DNA from: Pirellulales bacterium
GTDB taxonomy: Bacteria > Planctomycetota > Planctomycetia > Pirellulales > JADZDJ01
Reading direction: 5' to 3'
Length of the DNA stretch: 43,020 nucleotides
Assembly: GCA_020851115.1 (NCBI GenBank)
Contig: JADZDJ010000064.1
Span: 1 to 43,020, forward strand
A model generated the notes under the pieces. It had not been told where the DNA came from and ran no database searches. It was given only the letters and a program-made list of their open reading frames with translations. Made by a program: the position numbers and the translations under genes. Positions 36,826 through 43,020 of this stretch are shown here, one piece after another (within the stretch, counting starts at the first letter, position 1; each line of letters starts with the position of its first letter).

Positions 36826-37734
36826 CTAACCATGCATTTGGTCGACGATCCAAGCAAACGGCTCGATAATGCCGCGCGGCTCGATGCGCAGCGGCGCTCG
36901 CACTCGGCCCAGGCTTGGCACCACGCGATGCGCCGTGTCGCCAGCCACGCTGGCGGCAAAGTATTTGTGAATGTTGAACCGTTCGCGGCAATGTTGCCAC
37001 AATCCTGATGCATGTTTCTTGGCATACGCCGCTGGGTCTTGAAAGCAAACCTCGCATTGGTCGGCTTTGCTGAAGACTAGCGCCACGGGCCGATTGGCCC
37101 ACGCGGTCGCCGGATTTTCATCCAATTCGCACAAGTACGTGAGCAATTTCATCGTGAAATAATCCTGATCGCGACTACCCGCTTCCAAGCCGGTCGTATC
37201 GACCAGGATCATCACGCCGGCGCATTTCAATAGAAACGATCGGATCGCCAGATAGGAATGCGGATGCTCAACTTCTTGTAGAATTGCTTCGCCGGCAATA
37301 TCGGGCATGATCAACTCGACCGGCCGCCGCTCTTTAGGCCGCCGAATTTGGCAATGGACCCAATTCCATCGATCGGGCTCGCTCGGGGTTTTTTCTGGAA
37401 ATTCGCAGCGAGCCAATGCGGTGACGGCGGTTTGTTGCAGCGTGATCGAAAACGCACCGCGGGCTAGAATTTGCATCTGATCGGGCATCCGCGAAAGCAT
37501 ATCGAGCAACATGCCCAAATACACGGTTTTGCCGACGCCGCTTGAACCAATGGTCGCGACCATCTGCGGTTTGGTTTTCTGCGAAGCCGCCTGGTGCGCG
37601 ATCGCCATCGGTGCTTGGCAATGCCGGCACAACTCCGCGTCGAAGGTGTTGCCTTGCTCGCAAATATAGCAGGGCACCTGCACGGCATATTGCGCCAAGC
37701 GATACGATTCCATCGGCAATACAGCGCGAGTCAT
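36826..37734 (-). CDS. Zinc-ribbon TRAFAC-type GTPase (double-GTPase group)
   Basis: The protein is 302 residues. An N-terminal zinc ribbon has four cysteines (22, 25, 36, 39 in CYICEQG and CRHC). The GTPase domain follows: P-loop GSSGVGKT (63-70), the switch II DxxG in MPDIAGE (145-148), a strand VMILVDTTG (174-182) and SKAD (222-225) in place of the usual NKxD base-recognition motif. It resembles the GTPases annotated as double-GTPase or DO-GTPase in NTP-dependent conflict or signalling operons. GGAGG lies eight bases before the ATG, which overlaps the upstream stop by four bases (ATGA), so translation is coupled to the SUMF1-like gene. No membrane segment. Cellular role unknown. Confidence 0.75.
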   Translation of the reverse strand: MTRAVLPMESYRLAQYAVQVPCYICEQGNTFDAELCRHCQAPMAIAHQAASQKTKPQMVATIGSSGVGKTVYLGMLLDMLSRMPDQMQILARGAFSITLQQTAVTALARCEFPEKTPSEPDRWNWVHCQIRRPKERRPVELIMPDIAGEAILQEVEHPHSYLAIRSFLLKCAGVMILVDTTGLEAGSRDQDYFTMKLLTYLCELDENPATAWANRPVALVFSKADQCEVCFQDPAAYAKKHASGLWQHCRERFNIHKYFAASVAGDTAHRVVPSLGRVRAPLRIEPRGIIEPFAWIVDQMHG

Positions 37735-39032
37735 ACGAGAGCCTCCTCTTCTATTTCTTGGTGAATTTCGACGGCCACCGTGTGCTCATGCACCGGTGTC
37801 GGCACGCTGCCAGCGTTCACGCCTGCGGCCGGAGGGCCTGCGATGTCGCAAACGCTCAGCGCACAACGAAAGCCGATATTGTGTTTGCGAGAAATTGGAT
37901 TCTCGCCGCTGGCGAATTGGCAGTTCGCCTGATTTTCAAAGTAGGTATCAAACGCCCCGCCACGAATGCTCTTGAGCAGCGTCCGCTCGCTGCGACCGGT
38001 TTCTTCGACCGTCGGATCAAGGTCCAAATTGCAGGCCGTCCACTCCCAGACATTGCCGACAAGCTGATTCAACCCACCGACACTGACTCCCTCGGCGAAT
38101 TCATCGACGGCGACGACTCTCCCCGGTCCTGCGCCCCACACGTTCGCTTTGCTGCGATCCATCGTGTCTCCCCAGGGATATTTGCGCTGCAATCGCGTGT
38201 TGTGCGACAAGGTCACCGGCCAACTACCGGCCTTGACCCACTCGGCATCGGTCGGCAATCGCTTGCCAACCCAGCGAGAATAGGCAGCCGCTTCGTACCA
38301 ACTGACGCCCACCACGGGTAGATTGGCTTCCCCCGGTGGAAAGCGGCCGTTCTTCCAGAAACGCGGGCCGGGATGCCCCGTGCGATCGACGAAGTCGAGC
38401 ACTGCCGGCCAGATCTCTTGATCCCAGATCGCCATTTCCTGATAGCCGCCAGCCGACACAAACCTTTGAAATTGTTTGTTGGTCACCGAATGACGATCAA
38501 GAAAGACGCTTTGAACGGGGATAATGAGGGATCGCAAATCTTCGGCTTCGTCTTGCGCGAACAGCAAGTAGTCGATGTCAAATACGCTCGGCTCAAGCTG
38601 CACTTCACCGGCAGGAACGACACCCATTTCGCGATCGAGCACATCGCTGGCACGCGAGTACAGCTCTCCGGAGAGGCTTTGCGCGATCTGCGGCCGCAGC
38701 AGCAGTGCATATCGACCGCGAGAAAGCATTTGGTCGACGAGCGAGACAATATCTCCTGTCGCGCCCAGCGACGGAAGTTCCTCGTCCACTTCCACGTCTA
38801 CGCATTCCGACGTTCTGCTTCGAGACGGTTCGCACGACGGCGCTTCGTCGCGGCCACGGTGAGCGAACAGCCGCGCGCCTGCAAGCACAATGGCCACCGC
38901 GCCGACGCCGGCGGACAGCCAAAAGGTGCTTCCTTTGGCGCGCGAACTGGCAATCAGCATCACCAAGACGCCGAGTAATGCAATTAGCCAACACGTAAAC
39001 CGAGTACTTCCCGACAGCAATGAGTTTTGCAT
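37731..39032 (-). CDS. Membrane-anchored SUMF1/formylglycine-generating-enzyme-like protein
   Basis: The protein is 433 residues from the ATG at 39032 (AAGGA seven bases upstream). Two hydrophobic helices at about 12-29 and 37-56 anchor it; a Ser/Glu-rich linker and a short helical region follow; then a SUMF1 (FGE-sulfatase) fold from about 175: VFLDRHSVTNKQFQRFVSAG, VGVSWYEAAAYSRWVGKRLP, TDAEWVKAG, KYPWGDT, LVGNVWEWTACN, RGGAFDTYF and RKHNIGFRCAL. Aligned by eye to true formylglycine-generating enzymes, the positions of both catalytic cysteines after RGG are Thr and Gln here, so I infer a non-catalytic, perhaps ligand- or protein-binding domain. No sulfatase gene is nearby. Central gene of the GTPase operon. 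Confidence 0.82.
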   Translation of the reverse strand: MQNSLLSGSTRFTCWLIALLGVLVMLIASSRAKGSTFWLSAGVGAVAIVLAGARLFAHRGRDEAPSCEPSRSRTSECVDVEVDEELPSLGATGDIVSLVDQMLSRGRYALLLRPQIAQSLSGELYSRASDVLDREMGVVPAGEVQLEPSVFDIDYLLFAQDEAEDLRSLIIPVQSVFLDRHSVTNKQFQRFVSAGGYQEMAIWDQEIWPAVLDFVDRTGHPGPRFWKNGRFPPGEANLPVVGVSWYEAAAYSRWVGKRLPTDAEWVKAGSWPVTLSHNTRLQRKYPWGDTMDRSKANVWGAGPGRVVAVDEFAEGVSVGGLNQLVGNVWEWTACNLDLDPTVEETGRSERTLLKSIRGGAFDTYFENQANCQFASGENPISRKHNIGFRCALSVCDIAGPPAAGVNAGSVPTPVHEHTVAVEIHQEIEEEALV

Positions 39033-39042
39033 GACGAATTCC

Positions 39043-39726
39043 TTACGAGGCATTGACGTTCTTATGGCCGCCGACTTTCGGCGGAGCGCGGCGGCGTTCG
39101 AGGTCTTTTCGCAGCAATTCAAATTGGGTCAGCACCGAGCCGAGGACCGGATCGTGATTGGCGACGGCCTGCGCCGGCGCATAATTGCCATTGGGGCTGG
39201 CCAACGCGCCCGTTCCAGGCCCTGGCGGCAGGTATCCGCTGGGTGGAGTCGAGATTGCATTGGCTTGCTGAGCTTGCTGCGCGATCCAAGTGGATTGTTT
39301 ATCGAGCACCCGGCGCATCTGCCGTAGCTCCGAGGTCCATTCGGCTCGCTCGTCGGCCATCTGACGCTTTTGTTCGGAGATCGTTGTTGCCAGGTCGGCC
39401 GCTCGATTTCGGACTGCTTCCAACTCATCTTCAAGTGCTTGGCGTTCTTGTTCCAATTCACCGATCTTTGCTTGCAAGGCGGAGTCGGCGCACGGCTCGA
39501 TGGAATGCTGCTGTTCGAGCGCCCGCGACAACTGCTGCTTTTCGCTTTCGATCGTTTGACAGCGACGGTCGAAGATCGATTGTTGCTCGTCGAGCGATTT
39601 GCACATCGACTCCATGTCGTCGAACACGCCGTTCAGCAGTTGCTCGATGCTGTCACGTTCGTCTCCCAAGAACTCGGCGAATTCATTCACCGGTGCGCCA
39701 AGTTCTGGATCGGTGACGAGCGACAC
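39043..39726 (-). CDS. Coiled-coil protein, first gene of the GTPase operon
   Basis: No family recognised. From the GTG at 39726 the protein is 227 residues; AGGGA lies eight bases upstream, whereas the longer TTG-started version (39855) has no ribosome site and a less natural start. Residues about 15-160 are strongly helical with heptad-like character (FLGDERDSIEQLLNGVFDDM, IGELEQERQALEDELEAVRN, AADLATTISEQKRQMADERA). A Pro/Gly/Ser-rich stretch (STPPSGYLPPGPGTGA) and a basic tail (ELLRKDLERRRAPPKVGG) follow. No signal peptide or membrane segment. It is ten bases upstream of the SUMF1-like gene, so it is co-transcribed and probably an oligomerising scaffold for the operon's products; that role is inference. 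Confidence 0.65.
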   Translation of the reverse strand: MSLVTDPELGAPVNEFAEFLGDERDSIEQLLNGVFDDMESMCKSLDEQQSIFDRRCQTIESEKQQLSRALEQQHSIEPCADSALQAKIGELEQERQALEDELEAVRNRAADLATTISEQKRQMADERAEWTSELRQMRRVLDKQSTWIAQQAQQANAISTPPSGYLPPGPGTGALASPNGNYAPAQAVANHDPVLGSVLTQFELLRKDLERRRAPPKVGGHKNVNAS

Positions 39727-40086
39727 GGCAAAATCCCTGATGAAAAGTCCACGGACAACGGCGGAAAAGAAGTGCCAAGGGCGCAACGGCAAGTCGATCG
39801 AACGACCTGCCGAAAGCGGCGAGGCGAAGCCGGCACGGATGGACGATTCGATCAAGCAAACCTAGGTCAAGAAAGAACTACGGGCAAGCGTGGAGTCGAT
39901 TTCGCCTGCCGCTCCAGCATGCATGCGGCAAGTGTCCATTCGGCCTCCCTCAGCTTGCCGGCGCATCGGATTGGCAGGCCTTCCCCCCTTGCATTTGCCG
40001 CCAAATATGCCATGCTTTTTCCACGGAATCCTGTATTTTGCGGCGGTGCGCCGCAGCATTGACTGATGCAAAAAGGAACCATGCTG
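39727..40086. other. Divergent intergenic region
   Basis: Separates the minus-strand GTPase operon from the plus-strand cysteine-rich gene, so promoters for both should lie here. I see only weak candidates (for example TTGCCC, 17 bases, TAGGTT on the minus strand near 39862-39890). No gene is supported. Confidence 0.4.
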
Positions 40087-40509
40087 ATGAAACGCAACCA
40101 TTTCATTGCGGCGATTTCGTTCGCCTTGATGTTGACCGCCGCAGTGGCTTCAGCCGATCATGCCGCCACGAAGACCATGGCACTGGTGAAAAGCACAAGC
40201 TGCCCGCCTGCCGCGGCGCCTGCGTGCAATGTTTACCAGCCTTGCGTGACCTATCGACATTGCGGATGCTGCGATCTCTGTTCGCCGATGGTGAAACAAG
40301 TGTTGATGGTCGACGATCCTTGCGATTGTTGCTGTGTGGCACAAATTTCAGTTTGCCTGCCGGCTTGCTGCAAAGCTGCTTGCGTCAACTCGAAATGTGG
40401 CTTGTTCGGACGTCGCGGCGTGGTGACCTACTCGTATGACTGCGGAGTGTGCGTGACGATCAACTTTCTTCGCTGCGGCGAGGTGGTGGTGACCTATCGC
40501 GGCTGCTAA
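40087..40509 (+). CDS. Secreted cysteine-rich small protein
   Basis: A 140-residue protein with a clean signal peptide (MKRNHFIAAISFALMLTAAV, cleavage after ASA) and a mature part with 20 cysteines in about 117 residues, many paired or tripled (HCGCCDLC, DPCDCCC, PACCKAAC). It ends with a conserved-looking pattern of short beta strands (VVTYSYDCGVCVTI, CGEVVVTYRGC). The ATG at 40087 fits the AAGGA site nine bases upstream; ATGs at 40081 and 40066 are alternatives. No family recognised; disulfide-rich envelope, metal-binding or surface protein are all possible. It stands alone on the plus strand before a small membrane-protein gene. Confidence 0.7.
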   Translation: MKRNHFIAAISFALMLTAAVASADHAATKTMALVKSTSCPPAAAPACNVYQPCVTYRHCGCCDLCSPMVKQVLMVDDPCDCCCVAQISVCLPACCKAACVNSKCGLFGRRGVVTYSYDCGVCVTINFLRCGEVVVTYRGC

Positions 40510-40590
40510 TCGCCACAGCGTAGGATCGCTACAAAATCAACGGAAGCTCCGGGGTTGCGGCCCTGGGGCTTTTATTGTTTTCTGAAGGGT

Positions 40591-40947
40591 ATGTCCAAGA
40601 ACAAAAAGCATCTCAGCCGCCAACCGGCCGACGAAGTGCCGGCTGAGACTCAAGCCGCCGACGCGTTGACGATTGGCTGGATGCTGGCCGTAATGACAAC
40701 GCTGATTTGCCAAGTTGGGGCGTTGGCGGTTCGTTGGATCGCGGTGGCAAACCCTGGCCTGACAAGACTCGACAATTTTTCGGGAATGCTCTTTTTCGTC
40801 GCGATGATCGTCGGCGTGTTGGCCCTCGTGCTGATTCCGGTGCTGTATCGAATCCGCATCGTGTCGCCGCCGCGAGCGATTGTGGTATTTGCCGTGGTCG
40901 TCTCCATCGCGCCGTGGGTGACGCTCATCGTGCAATGGCTACGTTAA
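40591..40947 (+). CDS. Small three-helix membrane protein
   Basis: A 118-residue protein from the ATG at 40591 (GAAGGGT directly upstream). A polar basic start (SKNKKHLSRQPADE) precedes three hydrophobic helices: about 30-50 (LTIGWMLAVMTTLICQVGAL), 68-88 (MLFFVAMIVGVLALVLIPVL) and 98-115 (AIVVFAVVVSIAPWVTLIV). The pattern resembles short planctomycete membrane proteins of unknown function. It follows the cysteine-rich gene by 81 bases on the same strand and may be co-transcribed. Function unknown. Confidence 0.65.
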   Translation: MSKNKKHLSRQPADEVPAETQAADALTIGWMLAVMTTLICQVGALAVRWIAVANPGLTRLDNFSGMLFFVAMIVGVLALVLIPVLYRIRIVSPPRAIVVFAVVVSIAPWVTLIVQWLR

Positions 40948-41526
40948 CCGCCGCGTTTACCACCGAGGCGTGGAATCCGGTCGTTTCTCCGATAGAAAGA
41001 TATTGAATAGGCGTCAGCAGCGTACGGCACAGTCGGGCCGCCGGTGATTTCAAGTGCATCGCTTGCGAAGTTCGCGTCAGAGTTGGGTTCTTGGTTATTG
41101 TATGAGCTTGTAGCCGTGGCGACGTCGTTTCAAGATGCGCGGTTCGAGTCGGCCGGAACGGCTAGCGATTTCGCAAGCGGCAATCTGCCGGTGCATCAAC
41201 CTGATGTTATCATTCAGCCGCGATGCTACTACGAATCCGTTCGACAGCCGCATCCACGACGTCAAGACGCACTGGCAGGTGCTGGTGAAGCAAATCTGGC
41301 GAGGCTGCCCTTGGCTTGCTTTGTGGATTTGTGCGAACCACGGGCGATGGTAGAATAGTCCTGCATTCGGCACATTGCTTGGAAGGGGTTAGGCGTCGTC
41401 GCCCCTTGCCGGGTCACAGCCGGTCGAGGGCACCTTTGAAAACTGTGGGGGATTGCAATCCACGACTGTCGTCGAAGGCAATCCCACTTGACGCAGACTT
41501 CCAAGAGTGCCGCAATTTTCAGTCTT
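40948..41526. other. Intergenic stretch upstream of tRNA-Ser
   Basis: No supported gene; the open frames here are short and lack protein-like composition. A weak promoter candidate for the tRNA is TTGACG at 41488-41493, a 17-base spacer and CGCAAT at 41511-41516, placed correctly for a start a few bases before the tRNA. Confidence 0.45.
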
Positions 41527-41609
41527 GGATGGGTGGCCGAGCGGTTTAAGGCACCGGTCTTGAAAACCGGCGTACGAAAGTACCGGGGGTTCGAATCCCT
41601 CCCCATCCG
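41527..41609 (+). tRNA. tRNA-Ser (anticodon UGA)
   Basis: A cloverleaf can be drawn: acceptor GGATGGG pairs with CCCATCC; the anticodon stem CCGGT/ACCGG holds the loop CTTGAAA, giving anticodon TGA for serine; a longer variable arm (around cgtacgaaagtac) is typical of class II tRNAs; the T-arm is GGGGG-TTCGAAT-CCCTC; discriminator base G. The 3' CCA is not encoded. The integrase frame on the other strand runs into its 3' two-thirds, so this is the likely attachment site of the element to the right. Confidence 0.93.
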
Positions 41610-42913
41610 CTAAGTCCTTTCGTACCAACGAGTTGCGTCTCGCAGGAACCCGCAAAAGTGGCGCACCTGACAGGGGTTGCGCTCGATTCGTGCGAATCCT
41701 TGCCACTGGCCGCGTGCGCGTGCTGCGCCGCATTTTGTGCGCTTTGTGCGCCGCTTTTTGCGCCGCCTTCGGATGATGGGCCGCTTGCTGCTTGGGCGAA
41801 GTGATTGTCGGTCGTTTGGAAGTAGTGCTTACGGGCAATGTCTTCGCTGTTACCAAGCCAATCGCAAACGACGTGCGATGGGAATTGTTCGGCCAATTCG
41901 GTTTGCCGCGTACTGCGTAGGTTGTGGAACAGCCGGGGCCAGGGCGTTACGCCAGCCCGCTTGATGATCCGCTCGAATTGCGTCCGCAGGTTGCAATTCC
42001 GCCAACCCGCGTTGCCTTGCGCACTTGCTCGCATTCGTTCATCGACCACAAATTCCGCCCCTTCGGGGGCCAGTTCAAAAGCCTCGGCCAGGATCGGCCG
42101 TAATTCGGCGAAGAGCGGAATCGTCCGCGTTCCCTTGCCAGCGTGATGTTCCGTTTTGGGCGACGTGACGACGATCCGGTTGTCGCTCCAATTAACATCC
42201 CGCCAGCGAAGCGAAAGCACTTCCGATGGGCAGCGTAGGCCGCCATATCGGGCCAGTGCCACGATTGCCCGCCAATCGACATTGGGGCAGGCTTCCAACA
42301 GTTTTGTGGTTTCGTCGGCCGTGATGAACCGCTCGCGGTTTGGCATCGAAGCCTTGACGGAAACGTCGGTGAACGGGCTTTCAGCAATCAGCCGTCGGCG
42401 TACGGCCGCGCGGAAAATCATCGTGGCGAATTGCAGTCGCTTGCGAACCGTCATCGGGGCCAGTTTCTTGCCGATCAAATGCAGTTTGTAGCGGTCGGCA
42501 TCGCCCGGAGAGATGGATTTTAACTCCTTTGTTGCCCCAAAGAATTCCACTAGCCCCGTTTCGCCCTGCCGCCAAATTTCCTTCGTAGCTGGTTTTACGT
42601 CGGTACGGTCCTTGACGTATGTTTTGATGAACGGCGACAGCGTTGCCGTCGCTTTTTCTTCGGGGTCGGCAATCAGGCCCACGCGAGCCAGCTTCGCGGC
42701 CAACGTTTGGGGCAGGCCCGATAGCCAAACCGCCGTTGGTTGCGGGATGGGTTGATTCGCCGTCTTGGCAACTAATAGGGCTTCCACGTGGCGAGCGATA
42801 GATTCCGCGTCGCGCTGGCTGATTTTCCCCAGTCGGATCGTCGGCCGCTTGCCGTCGGGAGCGACGAACAGAATCCGTCGGCTGCCGTTTTTGTCGCGCG
42901 CGATGCTTGCCAT
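41546..42913 (-). CDS. Tyrosine-recombinase site-specific integrase
   Basis: Phage/island integrase; 455 residues. The N-terminal part (TIRLGKISQRDAESIARHVE) and a SAM-like core-binding domain (about 95-175) precede the catalytic domain: ARYGGLRCPSEVLSLRW (first Arg), LFHNLRSTRQTEL (HxxR), WLGNSEDIARKHYFQT (Asn where the second His is usual, and the nucleophilic Tyr). The C-terminal ~65 residues are low-complexity Ala/Gln/Ser and end with a stretch that is simply the antisense translation of the tRNA-Ser, with the stop codon inside the tRNA (41546-41548). ATG at 42913 lies three bases after the stop of the upstream frame. It converges on the tRNA, as expected for a tRNA-targeted element. Confidence 0.92.
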   Translation of the reverse strand: MASIARDKNGSRRILFVAPDGKRPTIRLGKISQRDAESIARHVEALLVAKTANQPIPQPTAVWLSGLPQTLAAKLARVGLIADPEEKATATLSPFIKTYVKDRTDVKPATKEIWRQGETGLVEFFGATKELKSISPGDADRYKLHLIGKKLAPMTVRKRLQFATMIFRAAVRRRLIAESPFTDVSVKASMPNRERFITADETTKLLEACPNVDWRAIVALARYGGLRCPSEVLSLRWRDVNWSDNRIVVTSPKTEHHAGKGTRTIPLFAELRPILAEAFELAPEGAEFVVDERMRASAQGNAGWRNCNLRTQFERIIKRAGVTPWPRLFHNLRSTRQTELAEQFPSHVVCDWLGNSEDIARKHYFQTTDNHFAQAASGPSSEGGAKSGAQSAQNAAQHAHAASGKDSHESSATPVRCATFAGSCETQLVGTKGLSGWGGIRTPGTFVRRFSRPVP

Positions 42914-42916
42914 AGC

Positions 42917-43020
42917 TCACTTGCCTTTCGTTTTTTGGTTGCTCTTTTGCTTTGGGCCGACTAATTGCAGACCCAGATATTCGCCGATTTTGTCGCTGGC
43001 CTCTTGTCCCAGGCCACAAA
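42917..43020 (-). CDS. C-terminus of a gene upstream of the integrase (partial)
   Basis: A minus-strand frame enters from the right edge and stops at 42917-42919, three bases before the integrase ATG. Its last residues (EASDKIGEYLGLQLVGPK, then a Lys/Gln-rich basic tail) look like real protein. In integrated elements this place often holds an excisionase-like or DNA-binding protein, but too little is visible to identify it. Confidence 0.5.
   Translation of the reverse strand, partial: CGLGQEASDKIGEYLGLQLVGPKQKSNQKTKGK

Noticed and set aside
41262-41606. Minus-strand frame containing a peptide read from the tRNA-Ser region
   Set aside because: It is the well-known spurious antisense translation of a serine tRNA.

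Overview
The window looks like a chromosomal segment of a free-living planctomycete, most likely of the Pirellulales type. This is inferred from several traits: moderately high GC, short runs of co-directional genes separated by gaps, frequent GTG/TTG starts with Shine-Dalgarno sites in only some genes, outer-membrane assembly lipoproteins (LptE-like, BamD-like), a FliM, the gene run phoH-pgpH-ybeY-CNNM, and degenerate short tandem repeats scattered between and inside genes. No marker in the window fixes the species.

Positions 1-21.5 kb are almost entirely minus-strand housekeeping genes. From the left: serine acetyltransferase, asparaginyl-tRNA synthetase and thioredoxin reductase (divergent from a plus-strand CstA carbon-starvation transporter), FliM, ProA, dihydropteroate synthase, an LptE-like lipoprotein, a BamD-like TPR lipoprotein and RecO. 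Then comes the compact run (in transcription order) phoH, 7TM-HD phosphodiesterase, ybeY, CNNM/CorC membrane protein. CdsA, UppS and PurA follow. UppS and CdsA are neighbours, which fits lipid-carrier and phospholipid synthesis.

Positions 22.4-35.4 kb are mostly plus strand. They hold a secreted six-hairpin glycosidase-like protein, an RluA-family pseudouridine synthase on the minus strand, a small hypothetical gene, the translation/pyrimidine operon rpsB-tsf-pyrH-frr, a large export-anchored protein with two tandem SurA/parvulin units, an AlaC-type aminotransferase, a class I methyltransferase, and carA. Between the methyltransferase and carA the minus strand carries a strong intrinsic terminator preceded by several hairpins and no convincing gene; this is a candidate structured small RNA.

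Positions 35.4-39.7 kb hold the most unusual locus: a four-gene minus-strand operon encoding, in transcription order, a coiled-coil protein, a membrane-anchored formylglycine-generating-enzyme-like (SUMF1 fold) protein that appears to lack the catalytic cysteines, a zinc-ribbon GTPase resembling the TRAFAC 'double-GTPase' group, and a protein resembling GTPase-associated protein 1. Families like the last two have been discussed as parts of NTP-dependent conflict or signalling systems. Here they come with an apparently inactive SUMF1-type sensor, and no obvious toxin or nuclease gene is present.

The right end (40-43 kb) has a secreted protein with 20 cysteines, a three-helix membrane protein, a tRNA-Ser(UGA), and a tyrosine-recombinase integrase that converges on that tRNA and whose reading frame runs into it. 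This is the left edge of a tRNA-targeted integrated element that continues beyond the window.
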